Below, in pieces: positions 51,515 to 60,584 of a stretch of DNA of 64,000 nt (position 1 is the stretch's first letter; each line of letters begins with the position of its first letter). The stretch lies in the NCBI GenBank assembly GCA_040389445.1, contig JAZJZX010000002.1, positions 124,001 through 188,000 of the forward strand. The letters are read 5' to 3'. The notes under the pieces were generated by a model. That model was not told the DNA's origin and did not search any database. It was given only the letters and a program-made list of their open reading frames with translations. The position numbers were made by a program, and so were the translations under genes. This DNA is from UBA5189 sp040389445 (GTDB lineage: Bacteria; Chloroflexota; Limnocylindria; Limnocylindrales; CSP1-4).

Positions 51515-52000
51515 CTACCAGATCCAGGGAATGAAGCGCCGCGTTCGGGTTCGGTACGCCTCGTAGTCGGGGTACCGCTCCACCAGCCAGATCTCCTCGC
51601 GACGCCGCTTGAGATCGAGCACCACAAGGAGGGCCACCGAAGCCAGCAACGCCGGAGGCGACCCGCGCAGGAGCGCCCAGCCGACCGATCCCAGCATGAG
51701 CGCGCCGTAGATCGGATGGCGGACCAGTCGGTACGCTCCGGTGTCGACGAGACGGGATGCATCCCGGGGACGTGGCACGGCCGTGAGCGCGGCGCCCGAC
51801 TGCAGCTCGGAGATCCCGGCCAAACCGAGGGCCGCGCCCGCGAGCAGCAGCGCCGTGCCGGCGACGGCCGCCACGGACGTCCACGAATCCGGTACCGGGC
51901 TCGAAACCATGAAGCCCGCGATGCCGATCAAGCCGAAGAGGACCACCTGAAGCACCACCCAGCCTTCGCCGCGTGGCCCGAGCGCCGGTATGCGGGACAT
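51515..52000 (-). CDS. Isoprenylcysteine carboxylmethyltransferase-like membrane protein
   Basis: This 161-residue membrane protein has four hydrophobic segments and the ICMT/PEMT-type end: VDTGAYRLVRHPIYGALMLGSVGWALL, then EEIWLVERYPDYEAYRTRTRRFIPWIW. The RHPxY and ExxL..xxYxxY elements bind S-adenosylmethionine and substrate in this family. In bacteria the substrate is usually unknown. A minus-strand TAGGAT lies 6 nt before the ATG and overlaps the TAG stop of the upstream helicase gene, so it may have its own promoter. Confidence 0.87.
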   Translation of the reverse strand: MSRIPALGPRGEGWVVLQVVLFGLIGIAGFMVSSPVPDSWTSVAAVAGTALLLAGAALGLAGISELQSGAALTAVPRPRDASRLVDTGAYRLVRHPIYGALMLGSVGWALLRGSPPALLASVALLVVLDLKRRREEIWLVERYPDYEAYRTRTRRFIPWIW

Positions 52001-52006
52001 GGGTCG

Positions 52007-52012
52007 ATCCTA
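52007..52012 (-). promoter_or_regulatory. Candidate -10 overlapping a stop codon
   Basis: On the minus strand TAGGAT lies 6 nt before the ATG of the ICMT-like gene. Its first three bases are the TAG stop of the helicase gene. Confidence 0.4.
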
Positions 52013-53635
52013 CGCCTCCGGCCAGAGCTCATCCGGATCGAACGCCTCGAGGAGGAACCGGGAGGGTGCCTCCGGGTCATACGACAGGGTGAGTGTGCGC
52101 CGCGCGCGCGTCCAGGCGACATAGGCGAGTCGGCGCTCCTCCTCGAGGGCCCGCTCGGGATCCTCGGCGTCGGCAATGGAACGAGCGCTCGGGAACCGAC
52201 CGGCATCGAGGCCGATTACCGCGACATGGTCGAACTCGAGACCCTTGGTCCCGTGCACGGTGGCCAGGGTGAGCGGCGCGTCGTCTCGGCGAAGCCGGGC
52301 GAGCCGTCGCCGAGCATCGTCGAGGGCCTCGCAGAAGGCCTCGAGGTCCCGATAGGCGGGCGACCAGTGGAGGAGTGCCGACGCGGCATCGCGCTCGGCC
52401 CCGGACGCCGTGTCGCGGATGCGGCCGAATCGCACGACCAGGGGCGCCACATCCGGGCCGCGTGCGCGTGCGAGGAGCGCGTCGAGGTCCGGGGACTCGA
52501 TCGGCAGGTCGAGGTCGCGGGCACGAAAGGGCACGTCGAGCGCGAGGCACGCCACGGCCGCCGGCAGGAGCTCGCGGTTCGTTCGGGCCAGGATTGCCCG
52601 GGACGCTCCATCGTCAGGCCAGGAGCGGAGCAGTGTGCTGCACGTTTCCAGGGGCTCGCTCCGGGTCGGTGCGAGGATCATCGTCCCCGGTGCGTGCGGT
52701 CGAGCCCGGATCTCCTTGGCGAAGCGCTCCAGGTTGTGCGCAACCAGCCGGACCGCTCGCTCGACGACCGGTCCGGGACACCGGTAGTTCGTGGCCAGAT
52801 CCATGCGTCGGAGTCCCGGCAGGGACGTCTCCGCGAGACCGAGCAGGCGTCGGACGTCGGCGAGGCGCCAGCCGTAGATCGACTGGTCGTCGTCGCCGAC
52901 GAGGAAGATCCGATGATCGGGCGCAGCCAGCAGCAGTGCCAGGCGGAGCTGCATCCGATCGAGATCCTGGGCCTCGTCCACCAGCAGGTGGGTGCACCGG
53001 ACACGCCAGGTCGCAAGCGCCTCCGGGCGGGCTTCCAGCAGTCGCACCGCACGCACGACGAGATCATCGAAGTCGAGCCCGCCTGCCGCCGTGATGGCCT
53101 GCTCATAGGCGACGAATGCCCGGGCCAGCGGCCCGGCTTCCGGATCCGATGCCACCGTGTCGGGATCGAGCCCGAGGTCGAGCTTGAAGCGGGAGATCAC
53201 GGTATCGAGACGACGAAGCGCGCCCGGAGCTATTCGCGGAATGATGCCGCGCAGGACGGCCTCCCGGTCGAGGAGGGGAGTGATCGTAGCCCCGGCCTCG
53301 CGAAGAATCTCGAGGCCGAGGGCATGGAATGTTCGGACCCGGACGGCGAGTGGCGGCGACTCCGCGTCGACCGCGGCCGGCATGGGCGCCGGGAGAGCCC
53401 CTCGGAGGCGGTCCGACAATTCCTCCGCCGCGCGGCGGTTGAAGGTCAGCGCGGTGATCGTGGCCGGGTCAGCGCCGCCATCCACCAGCCAGGCGATGCG
53501 CGCCACGAGCGTCGACGTCTTGCCGCTGCCGGCAGGGGCCACGCAGAGAATCGGACCCGGCCGGGCAGTCGCGGCGGCTCGCTGCTCCGGATCGAGCCGA
53601 TCGAGGCGTTCGCGAAGCGACTGGTGGACGGCCAT
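52010..53635 (-). CDS. UvrD/Rep-type superfamily 1 helicase (short)
   Basis: This 541-residue ATP-dependent 3'-5' helicase has Q motif RLDPEQRAAATA, Walker A VAPAGSGKTSTLVARI, motif Ia ALTFNRRAAEEL, motif II LLVDEAQDLDRMQ, motif III GDDDQSIYGWRLAD, motif IV NYRCPGPVVERAV, motif V TVHGTKGLEFDHVAVIGLD and motif VI LAYVAWTRARRTLTLS. All core motifs are present, but it is much shorter than UvrD/PcrA (about 700), mainly through a small 2B domain and no C-terminal extension. A role in repair or mismatch correction is likely given the neighbours. Confidence 0.93.
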   Translation of the reverse strand: MAVHQSLRERLDRLDPEQRAAATARPGPILCVAPAGSGKTSTLVARIAWLVDGGADPATITALTFNRRAAEELSDRLRGALPAPMPAAVDAESPPLAVRVRTFHALGLEILREAGATITPLLDREAVLRGIIPRIAPGALRRLDTVISRFKLDLGLDPDTVASDPEAGPLARAFVAYEQAITAAGGLDFDDLVVRAVRLLEARPEALATWRVRCTHLLVDEAQDLDRMQLRLALLLAAPDHRIFLVGDDDQSIYGWRLADVRRLLGLAETSLPGLRRMDLATNYRCPGPVVERAVRLVAHNLERFAKEIRARPHAPGTMILAPTRSEPLETCSTLLRSWPDDGASRAILARTNRELLPAAVACLALDVPFRARDLDLPIESPDLDALLARARGPDVAPLVVRFGRIRDTASGAERDAASALLHWSPAYRDLEAFCEALDDARRRLARLRRDDAPLTLATVHGTKGLEFDHVAVIGLDAGRFPSARSIADAEDPERALEEERRLAYVAWTRARRTLTLSYDPEAPSRFLLEAFDPDELWPEA

Positions 53636-53808
53636 GACCCATCCTGCCGCGGCCCGATCATCCGGCGAACACCCGGCCTCAAACGGGCACTCACCTCGGG
53701 TGCTCCGTGGCGGTCGGGAAGTCCACCGCGGTCCGGGCGTCCCGTCGGGATGCGTCCGGCGTCATTCTGGATGCCGGCTACTGGCCAACCACTGCCCGAG
53801 GTGACACC

Positions 53809-55866
53809 ATGGCGGCCGGAGCGCTGGGAAATCTGGAGGGAGATCCGGTGTCGCTGCCGGCACTACTCGAGGTGGCCGCCCACAGCCTGACCGCCGTCCT
53901 CGGCGTGTGGCTGGGACTGACCGTGGCGACACGCGCCGCGTCGTCAACGTCGCGTGTCTTCGCGCTCCTGTCCCTCGCGATCGCCACCTGGAGCAGCAGC
54001 ATCATCGTCCAGCGACTGTCGACGTCGGTCGGAGCCGAGTTTGCCGCCCACGCGATCGAGGAACTCATGGCGGCGACCGTGATCGCCGGGACGGCCCATT
54101 TCTCGCTCTGGATCGCGTCAGAGGGGCTGGTCGACAGGTCACGGCGTCGGGTGGTGGGTCTGGTCTACCTCGCCAACTTCCTGTTCGCGACGCCGACCAT
54201 CCTGGAAACAGTGATCGTGCTGCCGAAACTCACGTCCGAGCCGCTTGTCGGAACCCTGTTTGGGTGGGCCTGGATCGTCGTCCGGCTCGGAACCCTTGTC
54301 ATGGCATCGCGGTGGCTCTGGAAGGCATCAAGGATCGCGGACCCGGGGAGCCTCCGACACCGTCAGGTTCGGGCTGCGCTGGCGACGGTGGTCACCGGCG
54401 GAATCGGCGGCGGCATGCGGTTCCTGCCGGTCGTCGGCCAGCTCGACGCGTGGATTGGTGTCTCGTTCGTGACACTGGCCGTGATCCTGGCCGCGTACGC
54501 CGTATTCTCGGCCGGGATCTTCTTCGGGCCGACGGTCGCGGCGCGAGCCTTCCGCTCCTCCCTGCTGGGAGGGCTCGGTCTCTTTCTCGTCATCGTCATG
54601 GTCCTCGCGGTCGAAGCCGGCAGCCGGCGGTTCACGGGTCTCGATCTGCCCCTGTTCACCGCCCTGGCCTTGATCGTGATCGTCACACTCCAGGAGCCGG
54701 TGACCGGACGCCTCCGATCGCGCCTTGCACGGGACGGTCCGCGAGCCGCGGCGCGTCGGCGCCTCCTCCAGGCCCTCGGGCAATCCGGGTGGACGGCAGC
54801 CCGTGCCGATGCAGGCGTCGGCCCCGCGCTGGCGCGACTCGCCCAAGCGCTCGACGTGGTGGGTCTGACCGTGGCCCGGGCCGACGGCTCGATCGTGGCC
54901 ACGGAGGGGGTCGATGCGTCGGTCGGCGGAATCGAGCCGGTTCCACTGGTTGCGGACGGCGAGATCCTCGGGGAACTCCGGGTCGGCCCAACCTCGTCGG
55001 GGGCGGTCCTCGGCGCGCATGATCAGGACCTCCTGCGCATGGCGGTGTCCTATGTCGCGGCCGCCCTGCGGACCGGACGACGCGAGGATGAGCAGCTCGA
55101 TCGGCTGGCCGGCCTGGTCGAGGAGCGGGCGGCGATCGAGTCCCAGGCCACGACACTCCATGCGGCTCTCCTGCAGCATGGCGAGGCCGTCGCGCGTCTT
55201 CGCGTCTTCGCCCTCGGACCCCTGCGCGTGGAGCGCGCCGGCCAGTTCATCGAGCGGTGGGGCGGAGACAAGGCCGGGACGCGCCAGGCCCAGGGACTCT
55301 TCGCATTCCTGCTCGATCGGGGCGAGCGCGGCGTGACCAAGGACGAGGCACTCGAGCTCATCTGGCCGGACATGGATCTGGATCGGGCCGATCTTGCCTT
55401 CCATCGAACGATGGTCGGCCTCCGCCACACCCTCGATCCGGCAAGGGACGGGCGCTCCAGTCAGGCGGTCCGGTTCCGGAACGATCGGTACCGGCTGGAC
55501 CCGGCCATCGTCGAATGGTCCGATGTCGCCGCGTTCCTCGACCATCTCGAGGTCGCGGGCTCGCTGTCCGACGATCGCGCTCGGCTCGCGCGCCTCGAGG
55601 AGGCCCGTCGACTCTACCGCGGCGACTACATGGATGACTGCCCGTTCTTCGGCGACAGCGTCGATGTCGAGGACCAGCGCAACCAGTTGCGCGCCCGCGC
55701 AACCGACCTCAGGGTGGCGGTCGGCGAAGCCCATGAGGCGGCAGGGGACCGGTTGTCGGCGGCCGCGGCCTTTCGGGAAGCCCTGCGCGGGGCTCCGGAG
55801 GGCTGTCCACCGGCCGACGCCGGACTGCTCCGGCTTGGCCTCCAGGGCAGCGCAGCGGCACCGTAG
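53809..55866 (+). CDS. Membrane sensor with GAF-like domain and BTAD-type winged-helix regulator
   Basis: This 685-residue protein begins with seven or eight membrane helices (about residues 15-295). A cytoplasmic GAF-like region follows (about 325-440, with LAQALDVVGLTVARADGSIVATEG), then a short coiled coil (VEERAAIESQATTLHAALLQHGE). The C-terminus is a winged helix of the SARP/OmpR kind (LRVFALGPLRVERAGQFIERW, then GVTKDEALELIWPDMDLDRADLAFHRTMVGLRHTL) and a TPR-like bacterial transcriptional activator domain. It looks like a one-component membrane-bound transcription factor. The ATG has GAGGTG 5 nt upstream; an in-frame GTG at 53707 is less likely. It is divergent from the helicase. Confidence 0.85.
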   Translation: MAAGALGNLEGDPVSLPALLEVAAHSLTAVLGVWLGLTVATRAASSTSRVFALLSLAIATWSSSIIVQRLSTSVGAEFAAHAIEELMAATVIAGTAHFSLWIASEGLVDRSRRRVVGLVYLANFLFATPTILETVIVLPKLTSEPLVGTLFGWAWIVVRLGTLVMASRWLWKASRIADPGSLRHRQVRAALATVVTGGIGGGMRFLPVVGQLDAWIGVSFVTLAVILAAYAVFSAGIFFGPTVAARAFRSSLLGGLGLFLVIVMVLAVEAGSRRFTGLDLPLFTALALIVIVTLQEPVTGRLRSRLARDGPRAAARRRLLQALGQSGWTAARADAGVGPALARLAQALDVVGLTVARADGSIVATEGVDASVGGIEPVPLVADGEILGELRVGPTSSGAVLGAHDQDLLRMAVSYVAAALRTGRREDEQLDRLAGLVEERAAIESQATTLHAALLQHGEAVARLRVFALGPLRVERAGQFIERWGGDKAGTRQAQGLFAFLLDRGERGVTKDEALELIWPDMDLDRADLAFHRTMVGLRHTLDPARDGRSSQAVRFRNDRYRLDPAIVEWSDVAAFLDHLEVAGSLSDDRARLARLEEARRLYRGDYMDDCPFFGDSVDVEDQRNQLRARATDLRVAVGEAHEAAGDRLSAAAAFREALRGAPEGCPPADAGLLRLGLQGSAAAP

Positions 55867-55937
55867 TCTCGCCGCAGTCGCGCCGCAGGGTCGGTTTGCG
55901 AGGCTGGGCGGGTCAACTCCCGTCCTGGAGAACCCCG

Positions 55938-56018
55938 ATGAGCGTCACCGTCCCGCTGCTGGGCCCCGTCGCGTTGCCCGGCCCTCAGTCCACGGATCAC
56001 CGCGGCGCAATTCGATGA
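55938..56018 (+). CDS. Putative leader peptide upstream of an ECF sigma factor
   Basis: A 26-codon ORF (MSVTVPLLGPVALPGPQSTD then HRGAIR) starts at an ATG with GGAG 7 nt before it. It ends at a TGA that overlaps the ATG of the sigma factor gene (ATGA), an arrangement typical of translational coupling. It may be a regulatory leader or a minor open frame; nothing in the peptide is recognisable. Confidence 0.4.
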   Translation: MSVTVPLLGPVALPGPQSTDHRGAIR

Positions 56019-56581
56019 CCGCGCTGCCGCGTGCCACCCACAGCCCATCCTCGAAGGCCGCGCTCCTCGCAGCCGGCGCCGCCGCGCCGGCCGGGTTCCT
56101 TGATGCGGCGTATCGGCAGTATTTCTCCTCGACCTACGCTGCGGCGATGCGCACCACGCGAGACCCGGATGCCGCCGCAGACGTGACCCAGGAGGCGTTC
56201 ATGCGCCTGCTTTCGGAGGCGCATCAGGGTCGACGTCCCGACAACACGGCCGCGTGGCTCTCCCGTTCGGCCACGAATGTCGCCATCAGTCGCGCTCGGC
56301 GAACCACGGTCGCTCGACGCTATGCACCCCTGCTGCTCGATCGCTCCACGCCCCCATTGCCCGAGGCGATCGCCCTCTGTCGTGAGCGGGACATCGAGGT
56401 GCGGAAGGCCCTGGCGATCCTTCGACCGGCCGAACGCCGCGCGCTCATGCTCGCCGCCCAGGGAATCAGCGGGTCCGAGATCGCGCGTGATCTCGGACGG
56501 AGCCACGGCGCGACGCGCGCCCTCATCTGTCGGGCTCGCACTCGTCTTCGCGAGTCGGGCACCCTGGGCCTGACCGCCTGA
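56015..56581 (+). CDS. ECF-type RNA polymerase sigma factor
   Basis: This 188-residue sigma-70 family protein has sigma2 (FLDAAYRQYFSSTYAAAMRTTRDPDAAADVTQEAFMRLL ... TAAWLSRSATNVAISRAR) and sigma4 (LAILRPAERRALMLAAQGISGSEIARDLGRSHGATRALICRARTRL). It is somewhat divergent and could also be a regulator with sigma-like domains. Its ATG overlaps the stop of a 26-codon leader ORF. It follows the membrane BTAD regulator by 148 nt on the same strand, with no anti-sigma gene next to it. Confidence 0.85.
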   Translation: MTALPRATHSPSSKAALLAAGAAAPAGFLDAAYRQYFSSTYAAAMRTTRDPDAAADVTQEAFMRLLSEAHQGRRPDNTAAWLSRSATNVAISRARRTTVARRYAPLLLDRSTPPLPEAIALCRERDIEVRKALAILRPAERRALMLAAQGISGSEIARDLGRSHGATRALICRARTRLRESGTLGLTA

Positions 56582-56736
56582 ACCAGCGGGTCCGCGGCGC
56601 GTAGTGGTGCTTCGACGCAACGGTGAGCACGACGCACCTCCGGCCCGCAGCGGACCCTCCCGACCGCATCGGCGTATCGTTCGAGGCTCAGCCTGGAGGG
56701 ACGCCTACCCGGGCGTCACGGCTATCGGAGGACAGT

Positions 56737-58527
56737 GTGCCCATGCCTTTCCCTGGTCGCGCGCGCCGCGGACGCGGCATCATCATCCTGGCACTCCTGG
56801 CCCTCGTGGCTGTGGCCATTCCGACAGGCGTTCTCGCCAGGAAGCCACCGCCCGCTCCGGTCACGATCCAGCTCCTGAACACCTCGGACTGGCACGGCCA
56901 AATCGACCCCTCATTCAATGTCGGAGGCGCCTGGTCGATTGCCGCACGATGGCAGGAAGATCGGCTTGCGTACCCGAGTCTCACGGTCACGGGCGGCGAC
57001 GATTTCGGGGCTTCGCCGCCCCTTGCATCGTTTTTCGACGAGGTCCCGGCCGTCCTCTCCGAGCGCATGATGGGTGTTGACGTCAGCGCCCTCGGCAACC
57101 ACAACTTCGACCGTGGCCTGGCGCATCTCCAGCAGATGCTGGACCTCGCCGGCGCCCGCCCGGACGCCGACCATCCCGGCAGCCCCTTCCGCTACGTGTC
57201 CGCGAATCTGCGGCACCTCAAGGCGAATCTCGACGATGTCGACCCGGTCGCCTACTTCAAGGTAGGCGGCACGAAGGTTGCCGTGATCGGCATCACGAAC
57301 GAGGAGGCGCCGGGCCTCGTCAGCCCGGGCAACTTCGGCACGATCGAAGTGACCGATGGCGTCGCCGCGGCGAACAAGTTCGCCAAGAAGGCCCGCAAGG
57401 CCGGAGCCGACGTCGTCGTCATCGTCACCCACAAGGGAGTCCGGGGCTTCGACGGAAGCGGCGCTGCCTTCGGCGAGCTGGTCGACTTCGCGCAGGCGGT
57501 CAACGGCGCCGACGTGATTCTCGGCGACCACACGGACGTCCAGTTCTCCGGAACCATCAACGGCGCCCTCGTGACCGAGACGCGCAGCAAGGGCGGTTCG
57601 TACGCCAAGGTCCTGCTCACCGTGCAGCCCGGCAAGGACGGAAATGTAATCGACAAGGCGGTCACGTTCGTCACACCGACGGCACCGGCGAGGACGTCGT
57701 CACAGCTCGTTGCGGCCACATGCCCGGACCCCGCGGGTGCGCTTCCGGCGAAGTACTGCGACGCCGCCATCCTGGCGATGCTCTCGCCATATCGACTCAA
57801 CCTCGCCTCCTTCCTCGATGTGAAGGTTGCAACGGCGACCGCGACATTCGTACGTGGTGGCAACATCGAACGCCGTCAGGAGGTCGCCCAGGGTGACCTG
57901 ATCGCCGACGGTATGCGCTGGTTCCAGGGAACGGACTTTGCGCTGATGAATGGCGGAGGGATCCGCTCGGCGCTCCCGTCGTCGTACGTGCCACTCGATG
58001 GCTCACTTGTTCGGCCGCCGGCCGTCGCGCCGTGGGACCTTGTCCTCGGCGATATCTACTCGACCCTTCCATTCGGGAACACGGTCCTGAAGCGGACGGT
58101 CACCGGAACACAGTTGTGGGCGGCCCTCGAAAACGGCGTCAGCCAGATCTCGGCGACCGACGGCACCGGTGGCGATGGACGGTTCCCGCAGATATCCGGC
58201 TTCAAGGTCGCGTTCGACTACTCCCGGGCCACCGGGTGTTCCGGTTCGGGCGCGGCCTACGTCTGTACCCCCAGTCGGGTGTACTCGGTGACCTGGCCTG
58301 ATGGGACGCCCATCGCCCCGGACGGCACCGTCTACACCCTCGCCACCATCAATTTCATCAACCAGGGCGGTGACGCGTACCGCATGCTCCTCGACGGACA
58401 GACGGGCACCAACGAGGTGCTCGACGCCACCGTGCTGAACGCGTACTTCAATTTCCTCGGACCCATCCCGATCCTCACGCCGACCACGGATGGGCGCATC
58501 GCCAAGTGCAGCGGCTGCGCCCCGTAG
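56737..58527 (+). CDS. Secreted 5'-nucleotidase / metallophosphoesterase
   Basis: This protein of about 596 residues has a signal peptide (GIIILALLALVAVAIPTGVLA). It carries the calcineurin-like phosphoesterase domain (LLNTSDWHGQID, TGGDDFGASPPL, LGNHNFDRGL, VTHKGVRGFDG, GDHTDVQFSG) and the 5'-nucleotidase C-terminal domain (LMNGGGIRSALP, LPFGNTVLKRTVTG). It would hydrolyse extracellular nucleotides, which fits the nucleoside importer elsewhere in the window. An upstream GTG at 56623 is in frame, but GGAGG (56727-56731) points to the GTG at 56737 or the ATG at 56743. Confidence 0.92.
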   Translation: MPMPFPGRARRGRGIIILALLALVAVAIPTGVLARKPPPAPVTIQLLNTSDWHGQIDPSFNVGGAWSIAARWQEDRLAYPSLTVTGGDDFGASPPLASFFDEVPAVLSERMMGVDVSALGNHNFDRGLAHLQQMLDLAGARPDADHPGSPFRYVSANLRHLKANLDDVDPVAYFKVGGTKVAVIGITNEEAPGLVSPGNFGTIEVTDGVAAANKFAKKARKAGADVVVIVTHKGVRGFDGSGAAFGELVDFAQAVNGADVILGDHTDVQFSGTINGALVTETRSKGGSYAKVLLTVQPGKDGNVIDKAVTFVTPTAPARTSSQLVAATCPDPAGALPAKYCDAAILAMLSPYRLNLASFLDVKVATATATFVRGGNIERRQEVAQGDLIADGMRWFQGTDFALMNGGGIRSALPSSYVPLDGSLVRPPAVAPWDLVLGDIYSTLPFGNTVLKRTVTGTQLWAALENGVSQISATDGTGGDGRFPQISGFKVAFDYSRATGCSGSGAAYVCTPSRVYSVTWPDGTPIAPDGTVYTLATINFINQGGDAYRMLLDGQTGTNEVLDATVLNAYFNFLGPIPILTPTTDGRIAKCSGCAP

Positions 58528-58554
58528 GCGGTGCCTCTTGCCAACCCGAACAGG

Positions 58555-58584
58555 GAAGAGGCCGGGCAGTCGCCCGGCCTCTTC
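58555..58584 (+). terminator. Hairpin terminator after the nucleotidase gene
   Basis: A 13-bp perfect stem (GAAGAGGCCGGGC/GCCCGGCCTCTTC) with an AGTC loop lies 27 nt after the stop codon. No long T-run follows, but the stem is strong and isolated. Confidence 0.7.
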
Positions 58585-58621
58585 GATTCCCGGGTCGCAA
58601 CCATCCGAGTTGATCGTCGCC

Positions 58622-58627
58622 TACCAT
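58622..58627 (+). promoter_or_regulatory. Candidate -10 of uvrC (leaderless)
   Basis: TACCAT lies 7 nt before the GTG start of uvrC. No Shine-Dalgarno is present. Confidence 0.5.
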
Positions 58628-58634
58628 CACCGGC

Positions 58635-60536
58635 GTGACCCCGACACTTCCCGGCGCGCTCTCGGCGACACTCAGGAACCTGCCGGATCGGCCGGGCGTG
58701 TACCTGATGAAGGACGCGCGTGGGGTGGTCATCTACGTGGGCAAGGCCCAGCGCCTGCGGAGCCGCGTCCGGAGCTACTGGCAGAAGGAAGCGTCGGCCG
58801 GTGAGGTCCACAGGATCCGGAGCGTCATCGACAAGGTGGTCGACGTCGAATACACGCTGACCGACTCGATCTCCGAGGCCCTCCTCCTCGAGGGCAACCT
58901 CATCAAGCGGTTTCAGCCCCAGTTCAACGTCCGGCTCAAGGACGACAAGAGCTACCCGTACATCAAGGTCACCCTCGCGGACGACTTCCCGCGCATCGAG
59001 CGCACCCGCAAGCTGCCCCAGGACGGCAGCCGCTACTTCGGCCCGTACGCGTCTGCCTCCAGCGTGGACGAGGCGATGAGCCTGGTCCGCCGGCTGTTTC
59101 CGTTCCGGACCTGCACCATCGACATCACGGACGGCGAGCGGGCCCTCCAGCGCCCCTGCCTTCTCTATCACATCAAGCGCTGCCAGGGCCCCTGCATCCA
59201 GGCGGTCACGAGGGAGGCGTATCGCGCGGACATCGCCCAGGTGGAGCTCTTTCTCGAAGGTCGCCAGGAATCCGTGGCTGACGCGCTCAGGGATGAGATG
59301 AATCAGGCGTCCGACCGCCTTGACTACGAGCACGCCGCGACGATCCGGGACAAGGTCCGGGCCATCGAACGCACGATGGAGAGCCAGAAGATGGCGGCGT
59401 TCGCCAAGACGGACCTCGACCTCATGGGCCTCGCCCGTCAGGACAACCAGGCGGCGGTGCAACTGTTCGTCATTCGCGACGGCAAGGCCGTAGGGCGTGA
59501 TGTCTTCATGCTGGCATCGCCGCGCGACACCACGGACGAAGAGGTGCTCTCAGGCTTCCTCCTCCAGTACTACGGCCGCGCCACGAGCGTCCCGCGCGAG
59601 GTTGCCGTCCCGCGGGTCCTCCCGGATGGCGAGGACCTGGAACGCTTCCTCACGGACCGGCGCGCCGCAACAGCGGCCGTGACGCCCGGGAGCGCCCGAA
59701 AGACGGCCGCGGTGCGCCTCCGGGCTCCCCAGCGTGGCGAGCGGCGCCGGCTGATGGAACTCGCCACCCGGAACGCCGCCGAGATGCTCGCGCGTGAACA
59801 GGTTCGCTGGCTGGCCGACCAGGGCAAGACGCTCGGTGCCCTCGAGGAGCTCGCTGCGGCCCTGGAGCTGCCGGTCCTGCCCGAACGGATCGAGTGCTAC
59901 GACATCTCCACGTTCCAGGGCACCAACAGCGTCGGCAGCATGGTCGTGTTCGAGGACGGCCGGCCGCGGACCGGCGAATACCGCCGCTTCGAGATCAAGA
60001 CCGTCCAGGGCCAGAGCGACGTGGCGAGCCACCAGGAGGTGCTCCGGCGCCGGTTCCGGCATGTCAAGACGGGCGAGGAGGGGAGTGCGGAGGAGCAGCG
60101 CTGGGCGATGCCCGACCTCGTCATCATCGACGGCGGACGAGCTCAGGTGAGCGCCGCCAAGGTGGTCCTCGACGAGCTGGGGCTCCACGACCTGCCGATG
60201 GCCGGCCTGGCCAAGGAACGGGAAGAGCTGGTCCTGCCCGGCCGGGCCGATCCGGTACTCCTCCCGACGACCTCCCAGGCCCTCTATCTCGTTCAGCGTC
60301 TGCGCGACGAGGCGCACCGTTTCGCAATCACCTATCACCGCAAGCTGCGTGCCCGCGCCTCCATCCGGTCGGCCTTCGACGATCTGCCGGGTATCGGGCC
60401 GCGCCGCCGCGCGGTGCTCCTCCGGACGTTCGGATCGGTCAAGCGGATCCGGGAGGCGCCGGTCGAACAGATCGCGGCGCTGCCCGGTATCGGGGCGGCG
60501 CTCGCGGCGCGGATCAAGGCCGGACTGGAGTCGTGA
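58635..60536 (+). CDS. uvrC: UvrC excinuclease subunit
   Basis: UvrC (633 residues) makes both incisions of nucleotide excision repair. The N-terminal GIY-YIG nuclease (PGVYLMKDARGVVIYVGKA, LLLEGNLIKRFQPQFN) cuts 3', a UvrB-binding UVR motif lies near 59270-59390 (VADALRDEMNQASDRLDYEHAATIRD), and the RNase H-like endonuclease (ECYDISTFQGTNSVGSMVVF, VIIDGGRAQVSAA) cuts 5'. Two HhH motifs end the protein. The start is GTG. Confidence 0.97.
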   Translation: MTPTLPGALSATLRNLPDRPGVYLMKDARGVVIYVGKAQRLRSRVRSYWQKEASAGEVHRIRSVIDKVVDVEYTLTDSISEALLLEGNLIKRFQPQFNVRLKDDKSYPYIKVTLADDFPRIERTRKLPQDGSRYFGPYASASSVDEAMSLVRRLFPFRTCTIDITDGERALQRPCLLYHIKRCQGPCIQAVTREAYRADIAQVELFLEGRQESVADALRDEMNQASDRLDYEHAATIRDKVRAIERTMESQKMAAFAKTDLDLMGLARQDNQAAVQLFVIRDGKAVGRDVFMLASPRDTTDEEVLSGFLLQYYGRATSVPREVAVPRVLPDGEDLERFLTDRRAATAAVTPGSARKTAAVRLRAPQRGERRRLMELATRNAAEMLAREQVRWLADQGKTLGALEELAAALELPVLPERIECYDISTFQGTNSVGSMVVFEDGRPRTGEYRRFEIKTVQGQSDVASHQEVLRRRFRHVKTGEEGSAEEQRWAMPDLVIIDGGRAQVSAAKVVLDELGLHDLPMAGLAKEREELVLPGRADPVLLPTTSQALYLVQRLRDEAHRFAITYHRKLRARASIRSAFDDLPGIGPRRRAVLLRTFGSVKRIREAPVEQIAALPGIGAALAARIKAGLES

Positions 60537-60569
60537 TCGGGGCATCGGGCAGTGTCGCCCGCGCGCCTG

Positions 60570-60575
60570 TATCAT
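60570..60575 (+). promoter_or_regulatory. Candidate -10 of secD (leaderless)
   Basis: TATCAT lies 9 nt before the secD ATG, with no ribosome-binding site. Confidence 0.5.
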
Positions 60576-60584
60576 CCGCCGTCG

